This document shows, piece after piece, positions 1 to 11,900 of a stretch of DNA of 64,000 nt. The notes below the pieces were generated by a model. That model saw nothing but the letters and a program-made list of their open reading frames with translations. It was not told the origin of the DNA and did no database searches. The DNA is taken from assembly GCF_900496995.4 (NCBI RefSeq), contig NC_044019.1, forward strand, positions 2,790,001 to 2,854,000. The letters are read 5' to 3'. Origin of the DNA: Aquila chrysaetos chrysaetos (taxonomy: Eukaryota > Chordata > Aves > Accipitriformes > Accipitridae). Made by a program: the position numbers and the translations under genes. Within the stretch, counting starts at the first letter, position 1, and each line of letters starts with the position of its first letter.

Positions 1-400
1 ACCCCAAAACAATATCACCATTCAAGCTCTGCCAGGTAGCAGGGTGTCTAGTCTTGTCCAGGGCACAACAGAAGGTTTTGCAACAGATCTTTGACAGTTC
101 TTGGGAAAGTTCAGAGCTGTTGCTTGGTCTGGGGGTTTGTTTTGTTTGTTTAAAGGTAAGTTTACACTTTTTTAAACAGGTAATTTGAAAGGAAGAGAAC
201 TGTTCCTGTCTGCAGCACTGTTCCCTCTTCTCAAACGTAGAACAGCCTTTCCCACCAGCAAATCCAAGCCATGTAGTACCCAGTGGCGATTAGTAATACA
301 AGGGGCACGGACAAACTTGGCCAAAGGCCTTTACAAATGAGATTAAAGAAGAACATTTAACATTAATGAGCTGCAATAAATTCATCAAGAGCCAGAGGGA
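1..400. other. Sequence beyond the PTP4A2 3' end
   Basis: This stretch lies past the inferred distal cleavage site of the minus-strand PTP4A2 gene. It is AT-rich, and I see no coding frame, RNA gene or clear repeat in it. On the minus strand, positions 361-400 read as a U- and GU-rich stretch, as expected for the downstream element of the polyadenylation site at 421-426. Confidence 0.5.
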
Positions 401-420
401 AGACATTTTACTGCAAGAAC

Positions 421-426
421 TTTATT
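421..426 (-). terminator. PTP4A2: Distal polyadenylation signal of PTP4A2
   Basis: TTTATT on the plus strand is a canonical AATAAA on the minus strand. It lies about 2.4 kb past the stop codon and is followed within 30-60 nt (minus strand) by a U/GU-rich element. It is the last such signal on this strand before the window edge. Confidence 0.6.
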
Positions 427-2089
427 GCACTACGTTCAAGTGCTGAACCAAGTATTGTGCCTACTGGACATCGGTCACAATTCCACTCCCCCCATTTGTG
501 TCTACACTGTATGACAGTCTGCACTTTTCACTATTTTTCCTCAATTAAGGTTGCAGAGTCATAGTGTATGATAATTAATACATTATAAATCAGAGTAAAA
601 CTAGGGGGAAGAATGCAAAGTTATACATATGGCATGTAAAATTTTTTTTATTGTTCTTCAGAAGGGCTTGGGGTTTGGTTTTTAATCCAGCTCAACACCT
701 TCCCCTCCAATCTGACTTCCATCATTTGTCAAATCAGCTTTAACTACCAGTATTTCATTTTACTAAAAACATCGATTTTAATTTGCAGAAACAGTTAGAA
801 CGTTAGGCTTCTAGTTTTTGAGGGGAAGGTAAAGGCCAGAATTCAGCGATTTCAGCATCATCTACCTTCCACATGGACTCAAACATTACCAGATACGTTA
901 CTTCCCTAATGTAGGCACTGACATCACAAACACTTTCGCGTCTCCTTTATCTATTAAAGAAATCAGAAACATTACACATCTTAAAGGGAGGAAGGAACTC
1001 AGTACAACAATACAGCTTGAGTCAGGGTACAGACCGAGTTTTGTGGAGTGCAGTGTTTTGTAGCCATGGACCTCAAACAGGTCTGTTGGCATATCTGTAA
1101 AGTGAGGGGCTTGACAAGTACCATTATTTTTTGCTTAAATTTATAAATCCCTTCCAGGAATAGAATTCTAAAAGTCTGTTACCTGTGTTCTGAAAATGCT
1201 TGCGCAGCTAAGCTGCAGACTAAAAGCAGAAGTCTAGAACAGGAAGAAATCCTGTGAAGGCAGTTCACATAGCCAGCAGCTGAGGTATTGGTAAAAGATG
1301 GGTACCAGCCTACACCTACTACAGGCACAGACCAACAAAAGCCTTTGGTGCTCCACAGCAAAAGATCACAGCAGAGTATGACCCTAAACCTGTATTCAAA
1401 GCCTTCAATGGCTGAATATTACAGACATAATGTCAAGTTGAAAGCATATGAGTTCACTACTGGGGCAGGGCACTAAGTTAACACGTGTTTGGTAGAAGTA
1501 GCCTAGCTGAAACTGCTTATTAGAAGCCTTAAAATGACTTGTCTTGATTAATTCACTGACAACACCAATGGCCCTATAAAGAGAATGTGGTGCCAGTCCA
1601 CACTCCAAAAATCAGCATGTGTACGGTCTGCCAATGGTGAATACGATAGGCATGCTGGTGTGTAACTAGAGATTCTCCCTCCAAAAGAGCCTAATAAAAA
1701 AAATAGCAAGGCAATCAGTGGTTAAACTGAACTGTACGTGAGGGCTAGTCTGGGAAAATACCCATACTAGGCATTTATTCATGGACCGCATTTCTGTGTG
1801 CATACCATCTTTACCTCATATATGACACAAATTAGACCCTTCCCCCTAATCCTGATTTACTGTATTCAGCAAGCCAGAGAATCTGGACAGCAGCAAAAAG
1901 CCTTTTCTTCTTCCTTATGACAGATAAATTAATTTTAAGTCCTTGTCTGAATTGCCCCTTGCTCACCTAGGACACTTTTGAACATCAGTCTTCTGCCAGG
2001 ATAGATTTTCTATCTAGCAACAGAAAGACAATTAACACTTCAGCCAAATTCTTTGGAAAAATAAGACTGACATACATACACATAAAATC

Positions 2090-2126
2090 ACACACACATG
2101 CATACACACACACACACACACTCACA
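2090..2126. repeat. CA/TG microsatellite in the PTP4A2 3'UTR
   Basis: An interrupted CA dinucleotide run, with short ATG and AT interruptions, lies inside the 3'UTR. It reads as UG-rich in the transcript. Tracts of this kind are often length-polymorphic and can bind UG-binding proteins such as CELF or TDP-43. That role is inference. Confidence 0.8.
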
Positions 2127-2835
2127 GTTAAAAGCACTGTCTCCCACCAATCAGAAAAGGCCTTTAGCAGATTCACCAAAGATATTAGGCAGTGAGTCTT
2201 CTGTTAAAGCCCACCAGGAAGTTTTTTCACACCCGCAGAGTCTGATCACCATGTAGACATACACCACAGACATCACCGCATCTCTAGAATATGCCCAGGT
2301 TGGGCTTAAGGCTGCCAGACTGCTCCCATACAGCAACAAAGGCTCCTCCTCATGTCTCTCTGCCAGGTCCCAGCAAGGTTTTTAAAAAAAAAAAAAAAAA
2401 AAAAGCAACTCCATTTAAGAGAGTCCCATAGGAATTAATGTATCAGGCCCTAACTGTGGGGTACTTTCCTCAAGTCAAGAAAATAGTTTCTGCACAAGCC
2501 AATGCTCTGCTGGTTTTCCTTAGACATAAAATTTACTTTATTTCTTTTCTTAAAAAGTTAAAAATACAGAAGGTTCAGAAACTGATTTTCTCCTTGCAGA
2601 TGTTCAAACTGCAGCTTAAGGAGAAAACAATCCTTCACTGAAATGTTTCTCTTAATTTTTTTTTTTTTTTTTATTTTTATTTTTTCAATCATCACCACCA
2701 TTAGGACAGAGGTTGAGGAGCACTGACTCCACCACTAATTTGATGACGTAGTTTGATTCCAGATTCACATTTCCAGGTGCCAAGAGTCCAGAAAACAGCC
2801 ATGCTAACTTCTGCCTTCGTTTGAGATTTTTTTTT

Positions 2836-2944
2836 TTATTGAACACAGCAGTGACCGTTGGCATCTTTGAAGCGTAATCGCATCTTAGGTCGGTATTTTT
2901 CAAGGTAAAGCAGCTGTTTGGAATTGAAAGCTCCCCTCCTTTTC
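2836..2944 (-). CDS. PTP4A2: PTP4A2 last coding exon (residues 132-167)
   Basis: The acceptor TTTTAG precedes position 2944. The exon completes Q132 and encodes the C-terminal helix, the polybasic stretch and the CCVQ prenylation box. The TAA stop lies at 2836-2838. The 3'UTR continues in the same exon. Confidence 0.96.
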
Positions 2945-5900
2945 CTAAAACAAAGAGAATGAAGGCTAATATCAATGGAAAAAGTACTGCTTCAATCACT
3001 ATATACATTCTAAGGCAGATTAGTCCTCATTTCAAAGCTTTTCTGTATCTACAAAAGAGCATTTTGGCTTGGTTCCATATCCATTGACACTTTGAGGAAG
3101 GATAAACCAGGCCAGCACATGCAGTTCATCACCTACATGCCAATATTAAAATCAAAATCCAGTTAGCAAATTTCAGCATATTTTCTTGGATTGGGAGAGT
3201 TTATTTCCATCGCCAGCAGTAGTCACTGAACAACATCAAGGTCACCCTTTCCTTGCAGATGCATGTGCTACTTATTATATTAGCTAAGTAAAACCATGAC
3301 ATTCAGATACAAATATATAAGACGTTCTCAGAAAAGAGCTTCTCGGTATAAAGTGTACCGTACCCAGGAAGAGAAAAAAGGAATTTAAGAAAGGAAAAAT
3401 TCAGAGAAATCTGTTGACAACAATACAGTTTACAAAGATAACTGAAGACCCTGGGAATCCATAAAAGGATGAACTGCTTTTTTGGCAAAGCTCATTCAAC
3501 ATAATCTTACCTGCTGGGCTTCATTTCAAGATCTGATGTTATCACCACTAAACCAGAGCTCTGCAGTCTCACCCTTCACCAGTTTTGTTATTTTCCAGCC
3601 AGGGTCATTGCTGACATTTCCTGGGTGGATAACACACTCACCCATAACACCTGTAGGAGTGCCTGTGCTCATCTCCTTGCCGTACAAATTCTGCTTGGGG
3701 GCCCAACCTCACTAGATTTATTTTTTTTTTTTTTTTTTTAATTAGGAGCAATTAGTCCATGTTCAATTCATCCATGATTTTTACAGCCCCAGCCTAGACA
3801 TTTTTTCCTCCCAAGTTCAAAATCTTTGAGTCTTAGATCAATGGCTTAATACATAAGCCCACATTTAAAAAAAAAAATTAAAAAAATAAAAAAAAAAAGG
3901 AGAGATCACCTTTTAATCCTCATCTCTAAAAAGAAGAAAGGGCAAAAGCCTCAGCATTAATGTCAAACTCATGATGCGCATTATTGTCAGGATATACTAC
4001 TAGAAAACAAAATCGGAAATCTAACAAACTTTGCTGAAGACACATGCTGTTCAAATACAACATAAACAGAGAGATTTCTTGAGAATGGAGAAGTTTAACT
4101 TACTGCCTTATAAACTGAACTGCATCTTCGTACTTCATTCCACATTCAATGAGAGCAAGTGCAACCAGTACAGGAGCCCTAAAAGAGAAATCAATATCTA
4201 AGGAAGATCTAGAGAAACAATATACTGAATCTCTCAAAATACATCAAATTTATCTATTAACAGATAGCTTAAGTATTTTCTCTAAGCATTATCTGCAGAA
4301 AGACATTTGCCTGCTGAATACCTAATGTAAAATTTGTTTTAGTAGACAGCTCTGCTTCCAGCACACACATAAAAAAATAAAAATCAATAGCTCCTGAGTG
4401 TTTGGGGCGTGAAACACTAATTCTAGATTTTTACGCTCTCTCATTTCACTATAACCTAATTTTCTACTTGGATAAAACAAGTGTGTAATACCTCTTGCAT
4501 GCATTCTTCTTATGAGACTGTAGATTTAGCTGTAGATTTAGATTTAGCTGTAGATTTAGAGACAGATCTATGAAGCATTGAACAGATAACTTATTTAGAT
4601 TTTTTTTTTTGTAATTATATGCTGTACATGGAACTGGGTGTTCCAGGGAAAACAGAGTAAAACTTTCTACTTTGGGGTCCACATTTTGGAAATAAGTTAA
4701 ATGTAAAGAGCTGACTTTTCAAACAAGCAGAAATCACGATACACACTGACTTTCTCCTGCATTGATGTTCACCACTAAACACACACAGTTGCAACAGGCA
4801 CCTCTGACAGAGTAGTGAAGGATTAAACACATGCTAGCAATCGGACAACTTGTACTCATGGCTAAACAAAAATATAGTTCAGGAGAAACAGCTCGCACTA
4901 TCACTGCCATGCTGCACCTCCATGAACAGAATTATTCACTTTCCAAAGGAAAAAATTTGAAACTTCAAAAGTCACTTGAAAAAAAAAAAAAAAGCTGTCC
5001 CTTTTTACTACAGTTGAAGTTCAACTCCCTACTACAGGTAGACAGTTCTCCAGATTAAAGCAGAATCTGTAAAGCTCTTGCTTTTCCCTCTGCCTGAAGA
5101 AGTCTGAGAACAACAGCAAAAAGGTCATTCCGTAAGGAATACATACGCAACATAAGCTTATGTGACATACAGAAGATGGGAAGCTTCTGATACCCTTTAG
5201 CCTGATTTATGCAAGAAACAGGAGAGTTGAAAATCACTTGAGTTGCACGTGGCCACCTTCCTAAAGACATTCCTCAGATAAAAATAGAGCAGAAATGGAT
5301 AAACAAATGTTAATTGCCTTGGGTTTTTGGCTCTTGTGTCTTTAAATATTGGCCATTTCTCCCTCTACCTCTTCATTTCCCCCATCTTTTCTTCTCTAGC
5401 TCTGTGCTTACTTATTTCTTTAATCCACCTTTCTTGCCCACTCATTCATATCCTTAAATACTAACAGTCCCATGGTTATTGTAAGAATACTAACACTTAA
5501 GCTCCATTTCCTCCTAGCCCATAGGATAAATATAACATTTAGAGATTACATTTGGGAATATGAATGTAGCATTTAGCTTTCCCGAATCAGTCTTTTTTTT
5601 ATTTTGTCTTGAAAGGAAGTTCTTCCCAAAGAAGGAAGTTACATTTTGAGTGGTGAGGAGAGAAACTTCAGTGTGCATGTGAGCAAGAAATACAAGCCTA
5701 ACTCTTCTTGAAACTGAAATGAAGCCACTTTCAAGTAAGAAAGCAATTGAACCGGTTTTTCTAAATGCTTTTTTTATTACCACATGGCTTAATAGTATAC
5801 CAGTTGAAAACAGGAGGAAATTAAAAAAACCTACTGTACAGCCTTAGAAGTTGTACTATACATGTATATTGCATTTGTCAAGAAGCACAAGAGATTTTAT

Positions 5901-8900
5901 TGTTTTAGCAGGAAGACATATACTTTCAAATTAATAGCATCTCTAACTGCTTGCATCATTCATGATTGACAGAAGTCTTCTGAACAATCTCTCCAAGTTT
6001 TTCCTTTCATCCTTGATCAGAGGTATGAAATTACTGAAAGTTTTTAAGCTGCAATAAATCTCTCTTGCTTTAATGACACAAACTTGATGCTGCTGCTTTA
6101 AAATGTCATTTGGGAGAAAACAAGTACAATACTAACCTTCCCAACCCTGCAACACAGTGAACAGCGACACAGCATCCAGGCTCTTCACGAAATTTGGTTT
6201 TCAACAGGTTTAGCCAGTCATCAACTATCTGATTCGGGGGTGGTGCTCCATCATCAAATGGCCAGTCCTTTGAAGGAAAAAAACTACTTTACCTATATGG
6301 ATTTCAATTCATAATCAACAGCAAGGCAACCATAACTGGGAGAAGGAAAATATTGCATTCAGCAAGAAGTGCATATTACACGAACAGTTCTGTGGGTGTT
6401 TTTCTGGTTGCACAGAAGTTTGCAAGTCAATATCATAATGCAACAGTAAATGTTTAACAACCGTTTAATTGTACTTTTCAATAAAATTTCAATAAAACTG
6501 TACACTAACTCCTTTGTAGTATAGAATTTTTAGAAAAATAGCTGCCCTTGAAATCTCATTTTATTAAAAATATGTAAAAATCAATAGACATTTCAAATAA
6601 ACATTTGAAAGATGAGAACTCTGTAGACTTTTGCCTGTCGTTGTGTCAACCTTTTAAAATACTATTTGTACTTCAGACTCTGTACAAAGGAGAAGCTACT
6701 TCATAACAATTCAAGAGGATCAGAAGAGGAAAAGGTACTTCATAACAACTCAAATGGATCAGCTTGTCCAGCTGCCATGAATCCAATAAGCAAGACAGTT
6801 AAAATTACCTAGGTATTTTCAACTCGAAAAAACCACATTCACAAGCAGAGTGCTTAGACACAGACAGTCAACAATGAAGCAGCATTTACAATCACATTTC
6901 TGCCTGTTAAAGGGGTAGCCAACATTTAAACTACCTAGGTCACATTTAGTATCATCAACATGGCTGTCAATCAAAACTACATGCGAGAAGCTTCCCATTT
7001 TCTCGAGGTCACAGCTCTCCCCTGGAACTTGTGCTAAGTGGAGTACTACATGTCCTACATTTCAAGACCAAGCACAACATCACATGCTTTATAATCTCCT
7101 CAGACACAGGGAGTGCTGTAGAAAGAGCACTCCTAGATGCAAGGGAAAAAGTAATACTCAGTAGTTATTTAGCACTTTTCATTAGACGAATGCAACGCAT
7201 TTTACAAGAGACTCATAGCCAGAGTCTCATATTATTCAACCACCTCTCCAAATGGTAGGGAAATTGCTTTGAGAAGAGCCCTCTTCTTCCCCCATTGGCT
7301 AGAAACAAGTCTTTCATGTAGTATCTTGAGAACAGGTTAACATGAAGTAATATTCTCTGAAGCCTGAAAGAAGCATGCAGAAACTCTGAACAAGTACAAC
7401 CAAAGGTAAAAATCCGCCAGACTTTTCATTTTGAAATGCACTTATTGCTACCCTAATACTTCCTGAATAGCAAGTATAGCTTAGCGCAGACATCAGCCCA
7501 AGAGCACCTTATAAATGTGTCAGCACTTGAAAAAGCTGCAAGGTAGAAATCTGTCTCAGAACTACAAAACCAAAAAGCTTTAAGTTACTGAAATAACTTT
7601 ATATGCTATTAATTCAGAAAGATACACAAAGTCTGAAGAATGCGGAGAACTCCTTCTTTAAAGCAATGGGAAATTAAAAATATCTGGGACAACACAGCAA
7701 AATAAAAGGCTATAGAAACAAGATCATAAAGTAAAACTTGTTCTTTCTAATAAAAGGCTTTTATGAGATTTTCCACTCAATCACACACTGCTAGCTGTAT
7801 TATTTTAGGCCCAGTGTCATCCACTGTCCCAGGAAGAGATGTATGGGCTGCCAAGAGAAGAGGCATTACCCATTGCAAGATGCTTTATTTTGAAACTGCC
7901 TTGCAAAGAACAGGATTTACATGTCAGTTCTGTGTCCTAGTTTTAGATTAAATTAAATCCTTTCCTTCAGACCAAATACAGCAGCTTACTACATTGCTTT
8001 AGCTTACATCTTAACCATCATGTCCACACAACTCTTGCGCTGGCCTGAATTAACCACAATCATCGCTTCCCCACAGAGCATCACCTTCTCAGCAATGGCA
8101 CACCACTGACATTAAATTAGCACTGATAAAACACTGCTGCATGGGACACTGCCCAGAATGAGGAACAAGAATAATTCTGGGACTAGAGGAGTAATTGCAG
8201 CAAAGTTTTGCAGTTTTTTTCCTGATTATGAGTTCTGCCAGCATCACCTCCGAACTCCTGTCAGACAGGAGAGAAAACAAATTGCTAAGCTCCACGACCA
8301 AAACAGTCATTAATAACCAGGATCATGCACCGAGACTGCACAAACAGAAAATACACCTCTTTTGTACCACCCTGCAGTAGCTGGGAAGGAGGATAGGCAA
8401 GAAAGGGTTATTCTTATTTACCCTTTATCTGAAGCAGCTTTGCTCAGCGGAACAGCTCTGGGTTTGTCAGTAACAACGACTGCAGGATTGGCAATGCAGA
8501 ACTGAGAAGACCAAGAAGCAGTAACAGGACTTCAAAGTGACAAAGAACCCTTTCTTCAAAACCTGCATGCAACTCACACTGAAGTTATGGCAGCAAAACA
8601 CTCCCAGAACTGCCTGCATCTGTGTAGGATGAGACCACAGCCACCAGCATGGAACCTTCCCACCTTCAACACCAGAGCCCATGGCAATGCAGTAAATATC
8701 AGATGGCAATGAAGTCACATCTCTAACACAGGCACTCCCGACTGCCTGCTAGCATTCAGGCGGTGGCCATTCTGGAGGGCACAGAGGGCAAAGAAAGTCT
8801 GATCCAGGGATGAACAGTAAATGAAGGACTGATAGAAGCTGAACAATAGAACGTGTCTTAGATCCTTAAGATGAACAAAACTATCGCAGCCTCCTTGGTT

Positions 8901-11900
8901 GCCAGCCAGTGCAAAAATACTTCCAGAAAAAACTACCAGTTTTTCTGATGTAACATTTCTATGTTAAAAGACCTTACATGTGAACATAACTGTAAGAACT
9001 GCAGAAGCCCACAGAAACTAAATCCATCCCCGCCTCCTGTCTCCTGGATTTAATCTCTGTTGATAAACATGCACACGCAATAGTACTACCTCAAGCATGG
9101 AACATCTAATTCTCTACTTTCTCACTATGCCATCTGCCAAAGCAACTCTGTAGCTGCCACATTCTACCCATCTTGCCAGTACATGATCCTGTATCACGGC
9201 ATGAGAGCAGGCTTTGCTAAAATGCTCTCATTTTCAGGGGTTTCACTATGCTTTTGACCTCAACAGTTTTAAAATAGACACTAATCTCCCTCAGGCTGTG
9301 TTTTTAATCTTAATGTTATTTTTGCAAGCAAATATTAGCTTTAAATAGTGACGTGTTATTTTCTCAGCCAGCTGGTAATTCAATACCATTTCTGAACAGC
9401 AACAGGACTCTGCTTTGAAAACGCATGCATTCATAGGAAGGAAAAGCTATACAGGAGGTGGTTATGTTGGTGACTAACTAAGCTTATCTCAAATAGCAAA
9501 ACGCTATTGCAATACAATAAATTACTAAGACAACCTCATGACTGGGATCATCAGGATCAGTGATCTCTGTCACCTCCTGCTTTCTGTTATCCTTAACAGA
9601 TGCCTGGTGGATTTATGCTCTCTCCTGTTTTGCCTTCTGCAGCAGTGGAATACTAAGAACTGGTACATACCAAACGCAGAGAGGCTTGTTAGCCGAGGCA
9701 AAAGCGTACAGACACAAGACTCTCACATGTGTTACTCAAAGTGAAAGGCTCTCCAAAAGAATGGTGCTTAGCAGAGCTGGCGGAAACACCATTTCCAGTT
9801 TTTAGAAAAGCTTCCTCAAAAAACTGCTTTCAGTTCAAACTTGGTGTTGTCTAAGTTTTTAAAATTTTTTGAGAACCAAAATCCTCAAACTATTTCAGAA
9901 GTGCAGGCTCCAGAGCACAGAGCGCTCCCCAGCTCCTGCAGCTGCCTCTGGGGCCCCAGCCATGGGCTGGAGAAGGTGGATTTCACTCACAGCTGCAGCA
10001 GCCAAGGTCAGCTGGCCTCACAGGGCAGCCACTCTGGCAGAGCTGGACACCTGCAAAACTGTCCTACGTCTTCTACGAAGAACTCGGATCTCTGCTCTGG
10101 CAGAGGAACACAGAAATACTCTTAAGCCCCAGCTTAAACCAGGGTTCTGAGGGCTTCTACACCATGAGCTTAATCCTTGCAGTTTCTGGCAACCTTAGGA
10201 GTATCGCAGCTAGAGGTTTCACAGCAGCGTGCCCAAAAACGCTGTGACGTCCAAGTCCAAGACAGCTCTAGAGTGAACAAAAATGCTATTCCAGAGCACA
10301 GCCCTAGGAGCACTGGTAGCCCTGTAATGACTGATTTTTCCAACAACACCGAGGCACACGTGGCTGCCTGGAACTAGAGTAAATGCTTACTAGGGCCAGA
10401 AGCCAAGAAACCTGACTGACCTGTACGTGGAGTTTTCAGAGATATGCCAGGGTACAAGTTTTTCTCCTAATGGAAAACTGCAGAAGTTTTCCTCTGACTA
10501 AGCCATAAAAATCAAGAGGCAACAGAAGACTGACTACCTGCAACAAGAAGGTAAGATGCAATTTCTGACCTCACAACAGAGTATTACTCACTCCAGTAAA
10601 ATAAACTGATTATATCTGACACACTGTAATAATTCAGAAGCATTGCCTGGAAAAATACCGCCTGCAAGCTTAGTATGAGCACACACCTATTAAAAAAACC
10701 TCCCCTAAAACACCAAGCAATACTAGACGATCTAGTCAGACAGTCATTGCATAATGTTAACTATGAGTAGCAGTTAAGGAATTCCACCTGCTGAACAGGG
10801 AAGCCATCAGCAGCCAGGCTCCATTTAGAGGTGAATAGCGATGAGGCCCTGCTACAGCCGGTCCACAGAAGCCTATATCAACGTGTCAGCTACAGTCTCA
10901 AAAGGTGGCCCTTTTTGAAAGAGCAAGAGAAGGGAGTTTTATCTGCATTCTGAGAAGGTCAACAGTAAAGCCAAGTGCTGTAGAGAAAAGGACCAAACTG
11001 AGCTGTATGGACCGCAAGGCAAGGCTGAACACTGGATTACTATTGAGCTAGCCACTAAAACGCAATCAAAATATCTTAACAAATCCAAAAATCCGGGAAT
11101 AGACATTTCTATTCCAACTAAAGTGCTCAGGCAATAGTAATGAATCAGTAAGCACCCTTCACAAAAGTACAGGGAGTTTCTCAAAACCAGCTTTAGCTGA
11201 TGCAGGGGATCACGTTGCTTTTGGCCAATCTGAAACAGTCATAAGCTCTTGCCCAAAACATGAAAGCCATCCCCACCACTTCTAGACACATAATTTTGCA
11301 TTTTTAGACAGTTTTAAAGGCAACTCACTAGAACCTGGATTCCTTCTTTTTCAATAGGAGCTTGATCATAAGTGGCATCACAAACTCGCACCAAGGTTGT
11401 CACTCCGTACTTCTTCAGCTCCTTTAAGAAAAAGCAAAACATGTGAGCACACTGGCAGAGTGAAGAATTAAAGAACTTTCACATCAGCTACAAAACTAAA
11501 CATTTTACACAGAGTCAGCGGTACCGTGACTATTGCACAGCTCCAAGGTGACTACACAGTGAAGGAGCAAGGGCCAACGCAGAAAGGGGGGTTTATGGCC
11601 TACATTAGGACAGGGGTTACAAGCGACAGGAGTAAGTGTGAAATAGCTCCGAATTCTTCTTCTCTAGGGAAATGCCAAGGTGGAGAAGAATTGCATATAT
11701 AAGAGCAAAATTAAAATAGCTGCTTATATTCTCCAAGCAGCTTCTTCTTCTCTTTAAATAGAAGCCTGGAACTGTTTGCTTCAGCCAGTGTTGACATTTT
11801 GAGGCAGGGAGGAACAGAACACACACCCCACCATACTCCAGCTTCCTTGTAATGCACTATAAGTAGCACATTGTGCTAGATAAATAATCAGAAGATCAAA

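Larger units (their letters stand above)
401..2835 (-). other. PTP4A2: PTP4A2 3' untranslated region
   Basis: This is the sequence between the stop codon (2836-2838) and the most distal plausible polyadenylation signal. The signal AATAAA reads on the minus strand at 421-426, followed by a U/GU-rich stretch. Further AATAAA hexamers on the minus strand at 647-652, 2670-2675 and 2676-2681 could give shorter mRNAs, the last two only about 155 nt past the stop. The UTR contains an A21 run (2384-2404, plus strand) and a CA-type dinucleotide repeat (2090-2126). The length of about 2.4 kb agrees with the long 3'UTR known for this gene in mammals. No reading frame of note is present. Confidence 0.75.
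6268..11328 (-). other. PTP4A2: PTP4A2 intron 3
   Basis: This intron is 5.1 kb. It contains a 39-bp-period duplication (6697-6762), an ancient SINE-like relic (7150-7275), and a locally GC-rich patch around 9905-10110 in which short frames arise by composition only. I saw no conserved coding exon. Confidence 0.85.
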
